NCBI GenBank assembly: GCA_900767675.1
Contig: CAAFZX010000004.1
Span: 114,528 to 178,527 of the forward strand
Reading direction: 5' to 3'
Origin: an uncultured Collinsella sp.
Lineage (GTDB): Bacteria > Actinomycetota > Coriobacteriia > Coriobacteriales > Coriobacteriaceae
Length of the DNA stretch: 64,000 bases
The notes under the pieces were generated by a model. That model was given only the letters and a program-made list of their open reading frames with translations. It was not told where the DNA came from and did not search any database. This document shows positions 53,101 to 61,477 of this stretch, in pieces. Both the position numbers and the translations under genes were made by a program. Position 1 is the first letter of the stretch, and every line of letters begins with the position of its first letter.

Positions 53101-53464
53101 GATGACTGCCGCCATGAAGGCGCTCACCAATCTCAAGGTGCTCTACGTTGCCGAGGATGGTTCCACTCAGGCTATGGATACGTGGACCGAGGGTGACTAC
53201 CTCTGCTTCCGCACGAGCCACTTCTCGACGTACGTGGTGACGGGCGAGGAGGCCAAGGGGGAGCCGGCTCAGCCTGCGCAGCCCGTGACGCCGTCCCAAC
53301 CCGGTCAGCAGACGACGACCAAGGTAACCAAAACGTCCGCTAAGACTACTAAGGGTGCGCTCGCCAACACGGGCGACCAAACCCTTGCCGTCGCCTTTAT
53401 TATGACCGTTGTCGGCGCTTCGCTGATTGCCTTCGCGCTTATGCGCAAACGTCTCGAGTGTTAG
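50114..53464 (+). CDS. BIG2-repeat cell-wall-anchored surface protein
   Basis: 1116 residues. Signal peptide about 1-32 (MRKGFWRIATGICVALTAAT). Residues 33-490 are a divergent region with two or three Ig-like segments. Residues 490-905 hold BIG2-type modules, each with a WSSSNESVLTVDANGLVTAV-like core. A beta-rich domain and a Thr/Gln/Pro/Lys stalk follow. The end carries LANTGDQ (about 1083), a hydrophobic helix and RKRLEC, a variant LPXTG sorting signal. Upstream in-frame GTG 50069 is possible; ATG 50114 has AGGGG unusually close. The 5' half is AT-richer than the BIG2 half. Confidence 0.85.
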   Translation: MRKGFWRIATGICVALTAATFGLTVAAPHADAVMLESQDGSMGASFLPYDSSTGDVWSEFDVAVGQTVKGRLSFFNKNHEWAHIDPSDIDITSSDEDIAKVSYESHSWVLTISPTKVGTTTITLKSKTDESLNGSLKIKSVAKVNPIKVSFVSYDQSGATTNTATLGYTDDCPQKCGNTHYALLEGRVDVRPVDESRAATYFVIKEDPSKDSKVQARVNSNYSSYGTSELSASLQLEALSKDAKEAKVLVDYCNGEVETKKLCDVVTENQEPGFNERGNKKQKMLVGDSSYLTAILNVSPNEVLKACQRAHWGADFGAVTYSLESNDVVELIDGENSFKAIKPGTVKAHARDGLGNDHPFEIEVVDPAEVSLSKAKFVSSDYTFPCEVSSDSISKDWLWLECDRGFEYPKGVLSKSAEELMDSYAGAKYSFTSDNPDVLEVKGPMFNGGSYLGYLVPHSYGDATVSMYLGGRLCDTMTVHVVKPGEEPAKTAVSIADSYSTSMDKGTTQQLKAKVSPDDKASQVVWSSSNESVLTVDANGLVTAVGDGDATITATVDGVSATTDAITVTTPVVKVSGVKLSVSNLKLAVGGEPSTLTAAVEPDNATNKNLSWSSSDPTVATVADGVVTPVKAGVATITVTTEDGEHSATCKVTVIQPATGITLDKQKVVLVGAATEQLKAAVVPAEANQTIVWKSSNESVATVDQTGKVAAVSKGAATITVSTEDGTYSQDCAVTVSNPATNLTVDQSVLGLKKGEEGTVKVSLAGTLAGEVDETNLALDDTGASKAFKVVDNGDGSYTVTALKTGSGSFVITAGSLSQTVSVTVTNPAQKVELNKTSLSFTVGDASTKLSATVSPADADDTTVSWTSSDSSIATVKDGVVTPLKAGTATITATCGDKTATCAVIVAAKTIAGVAGSNGTDVSVSAENNVAAGIAQNNSISLVVEEPTDLTDAANATISGLEQGTTKVADKLDIKLLKDGEVIEDYEGMSFIVRVKMTAAMKALTNLKVLYVAEDGSTQAMDTWTEGDYLCFRTSHFSTYVVTGEEAKGEPAQPAQPVTPSQPGQQTTTKVTKTSAKTTKGALANTGDQTLAVAFIMTVVGASLIAFALMRKRLEC

Positions 53465-53498
53465 GGCGCCCTCTCGTTTAAGCGCGACCTTTCAGTCC

Positions 53499-53534
53499 AA
53501 GCCCCGTTGGTAACTCGTTTTACCAACGGGGCTT
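53499..53534 (+). terminator. Terminator of the BIG2 surface protein
   Basis: AAGCCCCGTTGGTA and TACCAACGGGGCTT form a 14-bp stem followed by TTTTA. Confidence 0.85.
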
Positions 53535-53559
53535 TTACGTTAAAGACTTCAGCCCGTGT

Positions 53560-53743
53560 GTCGCGTGCAGTGCGGCGCGTCGGAAACCGCCAGATACGCG
53601 GTCGGCGCCAACGGCCTGAACGAGGCAGCGGTCGGGGTGCATTCGGGAGCAGCTGAACTTCGAGTAGGATTAACCTAATTCGACCGCTTGCGGATGCATT
53701 TCAACCTTTGGCGCCTTGCCCATCTTGGGTGAGGCGCTTTTTT
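53560..53743 (+). promoter_or_regulatory. Structured leader with terminator before the SBP-GGDEF operon
   Basis: GC-rich segment 53570-53670 contains several short inverted repeats. It ends in a strong intrinsic terminator (53711-53743): GCGCCTTGCCCA and TGGGTGAGGCGC with a TCT loop, then a long T-run, 63 bp upstream of the GTG start. A terminator in that position suggests transcription attenuation, perhaps by a riboswitch. I cannot match the aptamer to any class I know. Confidence 0.4.
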
Positions 53744-53805
53744 ATTGCCGCATCAGCCCCGGGTATACAATGAAATCCGACTGCTGTTTCGATGAAGGGA
53801 GGCGC

Positions 53806-54642
53806 GTGCCCGGACGCATCAAGCGAGCCGCCATCGTCTCGTTTACGCTCATACTCCTTGTTGCCGTCTGTGCGGGCGCCCTGACGTATACCGTTCGAAG
53901 CAGTTCTTCCTCCTCGAATGAAGGCGACAAAGATCTCCCGGTACTCAAAATCGGCGTTACGGATAACGACCCCTATGTGTATGTCGATACCACGGGCGAT
54001 TACGCCGGTATCGATATCGACATCGCCCGCGAGGCCTGCAAGCGCGCGGGGATCAAGCCACAGTTTGTCGATATTGACTGGAACGATCGCGACCGGCTGC
54101 TCAAAAACGGTGATATCGATTGCCTGTGGTGTGATTATTCTCCCTGTTATCGCGAGGATAAGTATTACTGGACCGAGCCGTATCTAACCGTGACGGTTTC
54201 GGTTGTCGCCAAGAAAACGAGTGGCATCAAGTCCTTGGCGCATCTCGATGGAAGCAAGACCATCGCGGTGATTGCGGGCTCGGTGAGCGAACGCCGATTG
54301 CTCGCAGGGGATCTGGAAATCTCGCCGGACGTGCAAATCAAATCGTATGGTTCTGCCGAGCTCTGCAAAGCCGCCCTCGCCAAAGGGTATGTTGACTGTT
54401 GGATGGCGGACGTTCAATCGCTTGATCGACTCGTCGCCCAGTATCCCGGCGTTTATCGTGTGTTTGCCGACAACGTTATGACGGTTGACCTGGGCGTTGC
54501 ATTTGATGTTGCCTATGAGGGAGAGTGCGTCAAAAACCTCAATACCGCGCTGTTCGACATGGATCGAGACGGCACGATAGAGCGCATTGTGGACAATTAC
54601 AAGGCAGGAGCGACGACGGGCGGGCAAGGAGCGGAATCATGA
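53806..54642 (+). CDS. Membrane-anchored extracellular solute-binding protein (family 3)
   Basis: 278 residues from GTG 53806 (GGGAGG three bases upstream; an ATG 12 codons earlier lacks a Shine-Dalgarno). Signal anchor about 7-28. A Ser-rich spacer, then a periplasmic-binding fold (about 45-265): LKIGVTDNDPYVYVDTTGDYAGIDIDIA, WTEPYLTVTVSVVAKK, TIAVIAGSV. No lipobox Cys is evident and no permease gene is nearby. Its stop overlaps the diguanylate-cyclase start by 4 nt, suggesting that it senses a ligand for that enzyme rather than importing it. Confidence 0.85.
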   Translation: MPGRIKRAAIVSFTLILLVAVCAGALTYTVRSSSSSSNEGDKDLPVLKIGVTDNDPYVYVDTTGDYAGIDIDIAREACKRAGIKPQFVDIDWNDRDRLLKNGDIDCLWCDYSPCYREDKYYWTEPYLTVTVSVVAKKTSGIKSLAHLDGSKTIAVIAGSVSERRLLAGDLEISPDVQIKSYGSAELCKAALAKGYVDCWMADVQSLDRLVAQYPGVYRVFADNVMTVDLGVAFDVAYEGECVKNLNTALFDMDRDGTIERIVDNYKAGATTGGQGAES

Positions 54643-56438
54643 CAAATGACAAGCACCGCTTGCGTCGAAAGACTCTGACCGTCATAGCTGTCGGCGTTAT
54701 TGTCAGCGCTGTCTTATTAGGCCTGTTGTATGCGGTTGGAACCCATCGCTGCCTCGAAAAAACGCTTGGGTTTGGCCAAGAAACCATGGTGTTTTTGGAA
54801 AACGCTTGCGAAAAATATGACCGCTACGAACAGGGGAGAAAAATCGAGGCGACGCACGATTTGCTCGCCGCGGTCGAATCGTTTGCGACGTTCCTGTCCT
54901 CTGATCGCGTTGAGGTTAACAACGACCTTATCGAGCAATTTGTCCATGCCGAGAACCTTTCGGGGTTGATGGTCATGGACTCCGACGGTCATATGGCCGC
55001 CCACTACGACATCGATGGTCGCGATCCGCTCATGTTGTGGCGAGAGGAGCTGGCATGTTCGCCGGTCACATCGATGTATCAAGGTTCCAAAGTGTCCTAC
55101 TCAACTGTCGTCGAGCGCCGTGGTGTTGTGTTTGCCGTCTGTGCTGTTCCGTATGGCGACGGCGTTGCCCTGGCATACCGCTCATTTGTTCCCGATACGG
55201 CGGATGACTATTCATATGCCATAGCCGATGTGCTTGCGAACAACACCTTCCACCAAAGTCCCATGGTGCTTGTTATGGAGGATGCGGAGATTGTCTCATC
55301 CAACAGTGCCGATGCTGACGTGTCGCTCGCCCGACTCCTCACCAGTACAGGAGTTGAGTGGAAAGAAGACGGCCTGACGCGCATCGAATATCGAGGAGAC
55401 AAATGGTATGCCGTGCGTGCGGCATATAAGGACTACCGCCTGTTTGCGCTATATCCCAAATCTGAGGTCATGTCTGACAGGATTTCATTTGTCGCCGTCG
55501 GCGTCTTGGTGTGCCTCGCGTTTTGGGTCGTGGTGCTGTTGGCTCGAAATATCGTTGACCACCGCAATTTGGTCGAAAAGGATAAGCAGCTCGGCATTAT
55601 CAATGCCATAAGCGCCATCTACGATTCGACCTTCCTTTTGCATCTCGACACCCTCGAGATCGAGGGAATCAATATGTCGCCGGCGATAGCGAAGATATTC
55701 GCCGAGCACAACGAGGCATATGACTTTATGGACACAGTCTGCCGGGATATCGTGAGCCCCGAAAGCCGCGAAGCGGTTGTGGGACTCGTAGATATAAGTA
55801 CGCTTCGTGAACGTATGGAGGGCGTACCATACTTGGCTGCCGAGGTGCGAGATTGTCGAGGCGCTTGGTACTCGCTACAGGTTGTCCCCCAGCATCGCGA
55901 TGAGCAAGGCCGGCTGGAGTCGGTTGTCGTGGCGACGCACAACATATCGATGGTCAAGCATGCCGAGGAGCTGTCATACCAAGATAAACTGACGGGGCTT
56001 CGCAACCGCAACTATCTTGAATCGCGTGGAGATAGCCTGGTAAACGAGGACTTGCCGGTGAGCGTGATTATGGTGGACTGTAATTATCTCAAGCGGACCA
56101 ACGACATCTATGGTCACGAGATGGGGGATGAGCTGCTGCGACGGACGGCGTCCGTGCTGCGGCGGGTGGCTGGTGCGGATTACCTGCCGATGCGCGTTGG
56201 CGGCGACGAGTTTTTGCTGGTTTGCCCCCATACTGACAATGAGTCTGCGCTCGGGCTGGAACAGGACCTTCGTCTCGGTCTTGCCGCGGTAAGCGATGAG
56301 ACCCTGACGGTCAGCGCATCGATTGGCGTGGCGACCGTCGAGACGGCTGGAAATACGCTGGCCGATGTATATCGCGTCGCCGACCACAATATGTATCGTG
56401 AGAAGCGCATGGTCCACGTACAGGGTGCGGACTGCTAA
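54639..56438 (+). CDS. Membrane diguanylate cyclase (GGDEF) with extracellular sensor
   Basis: 599 residues. TM1 about 14-32, an extracellular Cache-like domain (about 35-285), TM2 about 290-312, a PAS-like region (about 325-440) and a GGDEF domain (about 445-595). The domain keeps LTGLRNRNYLE, VDCNYLKRTNDIYGHEMGDELL and the active-site VGGDEF. The inhibitory RxxD site upstream of GGDEF is not present (RVAGAD instead). It makes cyclic di-GMP. The ATG overlaps the binding-protein stop (ATGA), so the two are coupled. Confidence 0.9.
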   Translation: MTNDKHRLRRKTLTVIAVGVIVSAVLLGLLYAVGTHRCLEKTLGFGQETMVFLENACEKYDRYEQGRKIEATHDLLAAVESFATFLSSDRVEVNNDLIEQFVHAENLSGLMVMDSDGHMAAHYDIDGRDPLMLWREELACSPVTSMYQGSKVSYSTVVERRGVVFAVCAVPYGDGVALAYRSFVPDTADDYSYAIADVLANNTFHQSPMVLVMEDAEIVSSNSADADVSLARLLTSTGVEWKEDGLTRIEYRGDKWYAVRAAYKDYRLFALYPKSEVMSDRISFVAVGVLVCLAFWVVVLLARNIVDHRNLVEKDKQLGIINAISAIYDSTFLLHLDTLEIEGINMSPAIAKIFAEHNEAYDFMDTVCRDIVSPESREAVVGLVDISTLRERMEGVPYLAAEVRDCRGAWYSLQVVPQHRDEQGRLESVVVATHNISMVKHAEELSYQDKLTGLRNRNYLESRGDSLVNEDLPVSVIMVDCNYLKRTNDIYGHEMGDELLRRTASVLRRVAGADYLPMRVGGDEFLLVCPHTDNESALGLEQDLRLGLAAVSDETLTVSASIGVATVETAGNTLADVYRVADHNMYREKRMVHVQGADC

Positions 56439-56551
56439 TCTTGCCCCCACCAGTCCAAGCATCGTAGGATGTTGAATCGGTGCTTGCGATAATAAGTCGG
56501 TCCAGGCGGGGATAATAGACGTCTGAAATTTCTTTCTGAGAGGGGATCTCA

Positions 56552-56815
56552 ATGATTAGTTTTGACTACAAGCCTCAGGGTGTATGCTCTCGCAATATTC
56601 ACCTCAATCTCTCTGACGATGGCAGCAAGGTGCTGGGTGTCGAGTTTACTGGCGGCTGCGATGGCAACCTCAAGGCCATCTCCAGGCTGGTCGAGGGCGC
56701 TCCCGCCGATCGCGTAATCGAGGTTCTCGCCGGTAATACCTGCGGTATGAAAAAGACCTCTTGCGCCGATCAGCTTACGCGCGCTATCGAGGCCGCTCGC
56801 GCAGAGATCGCCTAA
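56552..56815 (+). CDS. TSCPD-domain protein (TIGR03905-like)
   Basis: 87 residues. VEFTGGCDGNLKAI and GNTCGMKKTSCADQLTRAI are typical of the short TSCPD family, which resembles a C-terminal piece of B12-dependent ribonucleotide reductase. Conserved Cys could bind metal. AGAGGGG lies upstream of the ATG. Its stop TAA shares a base with the next ATG. Biochemical role not established. Confidence 0.88.
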   Translation: MISFDYKPQGVCSRNIHLNLSDDGSKVLGVEFTGGCDGNLKAISRLVEGAPADRVIEVLAGNTCGMKKTSCADQLTRAIEAARAEIA

Positions 56816-58026
56816 TGAGCATCGCTGATCGCTTTAAGAATGGAATAACGCGTCGAGGTTTTGTGCTGGGTGGCGCCGCTACCGGTGCTGCTGCCGTACT
56901 GGCCGGTTGCTCGAAAAAAACGGGCACGAGTGATGACGCCGCTGGCGAGCCGCAGGTTATCAAGGACGATTCGAAGATTGTCTCGATCACTGATGAGTAC
57001 GAAGCTGTCGATATCGATCTTGAGCCCGCGGCCTCGTGGACGCTGCCGCTGGGCACGCTGCTGTACTACTGCGATGGCGACTACGCTGCCGCGATGATGG
57101 CGCCTGCTTCTGCCCTGCATGCCAATACGCTTGGTGTGCTCAACCTGGGCGATGGCTCGCTTACCACACTTATCGAGGATCCCATTGAGGGAACCGGTTA
57201 TGCGTTTTACGACGTTCGCGCGGGTGATGGCGTGTTCGCATGGGTCGAGATGAACTTTGCCAATGCGTCTTGGAAACTCTATGCGCAAAACCTTGCAGGC
57301 TCCTCCCTTACCGGCAACGCTGTCGAGCTCGACCGCGGCGGCGAAAACTACGATCCGCCGCTCTTCACAGCGTATGGGTCGTCGGTCATCTGGTATAAGA
57401 TGCCTTCGTCCGGCGGCACCAAGACGAGTAACGATTCGTACTGTTACCGTCAGGCGCCCAGCGAGTCCAAGCCTGAGACTATTTGGAAGTCAACGGGCCG
57501 CTTCGCATCCGCCCCGCGTGTGAGCGACGGCATCCTGACCATCTCGCCCCGCGTGCACAATGATGAGGGCGTCTATTACGGTATGACGGCGATCGACCTG
57601 ACTGACGGCAACAACACGAAGCGAGCTCAGCTGGTGCTTCCTTCGTCGGTTTCGCCTTTCGAGGCCGTGTATATGGGCGACACCTTCGTGTTCTCCATTG
57701 AGGCGACGTATAGCGGTGTGGGCAGCCTGGGCAATATGGGCACCTATATCGGTAACGAGGGCGGGCCGTACCTCTTCCTTTCGCGTGAGCCGCTCGCGTG
57801 CGCCGCGGGAAGGAAAAATAAATACCTGGTTAAAGTTCAGGCGTCGCATTTTTTGATTGACACTTCGGCTAAGACCTACGGCTCGCTTCTGTCGCCCGAC
57901 CGAGCCTTGGAGTATGGCGATTATCCTGCTACGGCGGGGAAATCGAACTCGTTCTTAACGTACGCAACGGTGCGTAACAGCCAGGGAATTCCCGAGACGG
58001 TTACCGCTCGCTTGTTCTCTCTTTAG
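56815..58026 (+). CDS. Tat-type lipoprotein with possible beta-propeller domain
   Basis: 403 residues. The N-terminus has the twin arginines of ITRRGFVLGGAAT and a lipobox LAGC, so it is probably exported folded and lipidated at Cys33. The remainder is rich in Gly, Thr, Ser and aromatic residues with irregular WxxxP/Y repeats, possibly a beta-propeller; I recognise no family. It overlaps the TSCPD stop by one base. Confidence 0.8.
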   Translation: MSIADRFKNGITRRGFVLGGAATGAAAVLAGCSKKTGTSDDAAGEPQVIKDDSKIVSITDEYEAVDIDLEPAASWTLPLGTLLYYCDGDYAAAMMAPASALHANTLGVLNLGDGSLTTLIEDPIEGTGYAFYDVRAGDGVFAWVEMNFANASWKLYAQNLAGSSLTGNAVELDRGGENYDPPLFTAYGSSVIWYKMPSSGGTKTSNDSYCYRQAPSESKPETIWKSTGRFASAPRVSDGILTISPRVHNDEGVYYGMTAIDLTDGNNTKRAQLVLPSSVSPFEAVYMGDTFVFSIEATYSGVGSLGNMGTYIGNEGGPYLFLSREPLACAAGRKNKYLVKVQASHFLIDTSAKTYGSLLSPDRALEYGDYPATAGKSNSFLTYATVRNSQGIPETVTARLFSL

Positions 58027-58085
58027 TCTCCGAGGGGTTAAAAAGGCGTCGACAGGGGAATAAGCGCGTTGTGACTATGAGTACC

Positions 58086-58126
58086 GCCCGCCGAGCTATC
58101 GCACCCATGCGACGCCCGGTGGGCTC
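58086..58126 (+). other. Nested hairpin after the lipoprotein gene
   Basis: GCCCGCCGAGC faces GCCCGGTGGGC around an inner stem TCGCA-CCCA-TGCGA. No T-run follows. It may be a processing or weak termination site between the lipoprotein and the two-component system. Confidence 0.4.
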
Positions 58127-58179
58127 AGGTGCGTTAAAATGAGCTTGTTCTTAGCTAATTGAGACAGGGGGGCCGTGTT

Positions 58180-58902
58180 ATGGCTTCAGATGCAAAAAAG
58201 ATTCTGCTGGTCGAGGATGAGAAGGCAATCCGCGACGCTGTCGCTGCCTATCTCGAGCGCGAGGGCTATTGGGTTGTGGGCGTGGGCGACGGCCAGTCCG
58301 CTATCGAGGAGTTCGAGAAGCATCAGTTTGACCTGGTCGTGCTCGACCTCATGCTCCCTAAGATTCCCGGCGAGCGCGTTTGCCGCACCATTCGCGACAC
58401 CTCGGATGTCCCCATCATTATGCTGACGGCCAAGGGCGAGATCGAGGACCGTATTATCGGCCTCGAGCTCGGCGCCGACGACTACCTGATCAAGCCGTTC
58501 TCGCCGCGCGAGCTTGTCGCGCGCGTGCGCGCCTTGTTCCGCCGTGCTCACCAGGCCGATGAGCCGGCCGTCGAGGTGCTCGACTTCGGCGATCTGGTCA
58601 TTGACATCTCGGGCCACAAGATTTTGGTCGAGGGCAAGGAAGTCGACCTGACGGCTTCCGAGTTCAAGCTACTCACCACGCTTGCCCGTCACCCCGGCCG
58701 CGTCTACAACCGCATGGAGCTGGTCGAGAAGGTGCTCGGCTACGACTTTGAGGGTTACGAGCGCACCATCGACAGCCACGTGAAGAACCTTCGCGCCAAG
58801 CTGGGCGACGACCCCAAGAAGCCCAAGTGGCTCTACACCGTTCACGGTGTCGGCTATCGCTTCGAGGCTCCGACCAAGACCGATAAGTCGGACGAGAAAT
58901 AA
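58180..58902 (+). CDS. OmpR/PhoB-type response regulator
   Basis: 240 residues. Receiver domain 1-120 with the acidic pocket (EDE 12-14), phospho-acceptor D56 in LVVLDLMLP, and the conserved Lys in YLIKPFSPREL. Winged-helix DNA-binding domain about 140-232 (VDLTASEFKLLTTLARHPGR, IDSHVKNLRAKLGDDP, LYTVHGVGYRF). The ATG at 58180 has a G-rich Shine-Dalgarno; a longer frame begins seven codons earlier. Paired with the histidine kinase 12 bp downstream. Confidence 0.95.
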   Translation: MASDAKKILLVEDEKAIRDAVAAYLEREGYWVVGVGDGQSAIEEFEKHQFDLVVLDLMLPKIPGERVCRTIRDTSDVPIIMLTAKGEIEDRIIGLELGADDYLIKPFSPRELVARVRALFRRAHQADEPAVEVLDFGDLVIDISGHKILVEGKEVDLTASEFKLLTTLARHPGRVYNRMELVEKVLGYDFEGYERTIDSHVKNLRAKLGDDPKKPKWLYTVHGVGYRFEAPTKTDKSDEK

Positions 58903-58914
58903 AGGAAATCACAT

Positions 58915-60480
58915 ATGACACCTGCGCGCTTTGAAATCGGGCAAAAGCATAAGCAGGAGAACGAGGCGGGTTCCAAGGCTAGTTGGAACACGCCTCGTTC
59001 CGATTCACGGCCAACGATGAGCTATCCCTCGCGTATGGCCCTGGCTTTTGCCCTGACATCGCTCATGACGGTATTGGTGCTGGTGGGCGTAGTCTCCGTT
59101 GTATGGGGCACGGTTTTTACGGATTACACGCGCTCCAATATTGTCGAAATCGCCAATTCCGCAGCCGAAAAGCTTGCGACGTCGTACGAGGAAAACGGCA
59201 ATTGGACCGCGGGGGAGTTGCGTGCGGTCGCGACATCGAGCTTGGTGTCCGACGATCTTGGCATGCAGGTCGTCAATAAAAAGGGCGTCATCGTCTACGA
59301 CGACTCGTGGCCCTCGGCAAGCGCTACTGCCGATGTGCGCGAAAATCAGGCGACGACCGATGGTACGAGCGGAAAGAAGGCATCGCACAGTCCAGTCTCG
59401 TCTGCTCCCACCGATTCCAATAGTGTTGCCAACGTTGAGATCGTGACATCCTCCGGCGAGCACGTGGGTCAGGTCAAATTGTGGGCGATTGGCTCCGATG
59501 CTCTGCTCACCAGGGCAGACTCAGCATTCAGAGAGAAGACCTTTAACGCCATGGCTCTTGCCGCGGTTGTGGCCGTCTGCATCTCGGTCGTTATCGGAGC
59601 GCTCATGTCGCGCATGCTCACCAAGCCGATTCATCGTATTACCAGCACCGCCAAGCAGATTCGCGATGGAGACCTGTCCGCTCGTACGGGCTTGCGCGGC
59701 GATGATGAGATCGATCAGCTGGGAGAGACCTTCGACGAGATGGCCACCTCACTCGAAAAGGATATGAAGCACGAGAAGCGCCTGACCTCTGATGTTGCCC
59801 ACGAGCTGCGCACGCCGCTCATGGCCATGCTTGCAACGGTCGAGGCCATGCAAGACGGTGTGTATCCCACCGACGACGAACATCTGGAGACAGTCGCATC
59901 CGAGACGCGTCGTCTGGCCCGTCTGGTGCAGCAGATGCTCGACCTGTCGCGCATGGAAAACAGTACCGCGCCGCTCAACCTGGAGCCGGTGGATATGGTG
60001 CCGTTTGTGCGTTCGATTGTGAATGGCCAGGAGCGCCTGTTTGCCGACCGTGACCTGCGTTTGCGCTTTGCAGATGAGACGCAGGGCCACGATGACGTTG
60101 TCGAGGCGGATCCCGACATGATCACGCAATGCGTCATCAACCTCTTGAGTAACGCCATGCGCTATACCCCCGAGGGGGGTTGGGTCGTGGTGTCGGTGCT
60201 TAGCGACCGCAAGCACGTCGATATCGCGGTTTCGGATACGGGCATCGGTATCGCCAAGGATGATTTGTCGCGCATCTTCGGTCGTTTTTGGCGTGCCGAC
60301 GCCAGTCGCGCCCGCGAGGCGGGTGGCCTGGGCGTGGGCCTCGCCGTGACCAAGCAGATTGTCGAACGTCATCACGGCTACATATCCGTGGAGTCGGAGC
60401 TTGGAAAGGGTACGACTTTTACGATTCATCTGCCTCGCGAGCACACGGCGGACGCGGCATCTACTACAATGGAGCACTAG
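58915..60480 (+). CDS. Sensor histidine kinase
   Basis: 521 residues. TM1 about 40-63, an extracellular domain (65-205) containing a Ser/Thr-rich stretch, TM2 about 208-230, HAMP (about 231-283). H-box SDVAHELRTPL with His296; N-box NLLSNAMRYTPEG; G1 SDTGIGI; G2 GGLGVGLAVTK. AAAGGA lies upstream of the ATG. It forms an operon with the response regulator. Stimulus unknown. Confidence 0.95.
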   Translation: MTPARFEIGQKHKQENEAGSKASWNTPRSDSRPTMSYPSRMALAFALTSLMTVLVLVGVVSVVWGTVFTDYTRSNIVEIANSAAEKLATSYEENGNWTAGELRAVATSSLVSDDLGMQVVNKKGVIVYDDSWPSASATADVRENQATTDGTSGKKASHSPVSSAPTDSNSVANVEIVTSSGEHVGQVKLWAIGSDALLTRADSAFREKTFNAMALAAVVAVCISVVIGALMSRMLTKPIHRITSTAKQIRDGDLSARTGLRGDDEIDQLGETFDEMATSLEKDMKHEKRLTSDVAHELRTPLMAMLATVEAMQDGVYPTDDEHLETVASETRRLARLVQQMLDLSRMENSTAPLNLEPVDMVPFVRSIVNGQERLFADRDLRLRFADETQGHDDVVEADPDMITQCVINLLSNAMRYTPEGGWVVVSVLSDRKHVDIAVSDTGIGIAKDDLSRIFGRFWRADASRAREAGGLGVGLAVTKQIVERHHGYISVESELGKGTTFTIHLPREHTADAASTTMEH

Positions 60481-60589
60481 CTTTTCGCTATTCGGTGAAG
60501 GAGGGGTTTCGTCTCTGCCGTTCCGAGTTTGCGAAAACATGCGGGGAAGAACCCGCATTACTGTCGTATTTTGGTAAGGAGTGACTCAC

Positions 60590-61477
60590 GTGACAACGAT
60601 GGAGCGTCGTCCGGATTCCCGTGGCAAGGTTCGTGATATCTATGATGCCGGTGAAAACCTGCTGATGGTCGCCACCGACCGCATTTCTGCGTTCGACTTC
60701 ATTCTTCCCGACGAGATTCCGTTTAAGGGAGAGGTGCTCAACCGCATCTCGGCATTCTGGTTCGATAAGTTTGCCGACATCGTTCCCAACCATCTCGTCT
60801 CCATCGACCCGGCGGATTTCCCCGAGGAGTTTGCCGAGTATCGTGACTACCTCGCAGGCCGCGCCATGTTGGTCAAGAAGGCCCAGACGATTCCTATCGA
60901 GTGCATCGTCCGCGGTTATCTGACCGGTTCGGGCAAGAAGACCTATGACGAGAACGGCACCGTTTGCGGCATCCAGCTGCCCGAGGGTCTAACCGAGGCC
61001 TCCAAGCTTCCCGAGCCGCTGTTCACGCCGTCCACGAAGGCCGAGATCGGCGACCACGACGAGAACATTTCGTTCGAGCGTTGCTGTGAGATCGTGGGTG
61101 AGGACATCGCCACGCAGATTCGCGACCTGTCCCTCAAGATCTACAAGGCCGCTGCCGAGTATGCCGCGACTCGAGGCATCATCATCGCCGACACCAAGTT
61201 CGAGTTCGGTGTCATCGATGGCAAGGTTACGCTGATCGACGAGTGCCTAACGCCCGACTCCAGCCGTTTCTGGCCCGCCGCCAGCTACGAGGAGGGCAAG
61301 ATTCAGCCCAGCTACGACAAACAATTCGTCCGCAATTGGCTCAAAGCCAACTGGGATATGACGGGGGAGACCCCGCACCTGCCCGCCGAGGTCATCGATG
61401 GCACGTCCGAGCGCTATCGCGAGGCCTTCCAGATCATCACGGGCTCCCAGTTCACAAGCATGAAGGAGAACGCATAA
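60590..61477 (+). CDS. purC: Phosphoribosylaminoimidazole-succinocarboxamide synthase
   Basis: 295 residues. SAICAR synthetase joins CAIR and aspartate with ATP. RGKVRDIYDAGENLLMVATD, RISAFDFILPDEIPFKGEVL, ECIVRGYLTGSG and LIDECLTPDSSRFWPA are conserved. GTG at 60590 has AAGGAG eight bases upstream. It is directly followed by the next gene (TAA-GTG). Upstream, ATGCGGG-CCCGCAT (about 60538-60558) forms a short hairpin in the leader. Confidence 0.96.
   Translation: MTTMERRPDSRGKVRDIYDAGENLLMVATDRISAFDFILPDEIPFKGEVLNRISAFWFDKFADIVPNHLVSIDPADFPEEFAEYRDYLAGRAMLVKKAQTIPIECIVRGYLTGSGKKTYDENGTVCGIQLPEGLTEASKLPEPLFTPSTKAEIGDHDENISFERCCEIVGEDIATQIRDLSLKIYKAAAEYAATRGIIIADTKFEFGVIDGKVTLIDECLTPDSSRFWPAASYEEGKIQPSYDKQFVRNWLKANWDMTGETPHLPAEVIDGTSERYREAFQIITGSQFTSMKENA

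Noticed and set aside
53560..53700. TPP or FMN riboswitch upstream of the SBP gene
   Set aside because: A GGGGTGC-like word suggested TPP, but the CTGAGA and GGATAA-type conserved elements are absent; the FMN conserved blocks are also missing.
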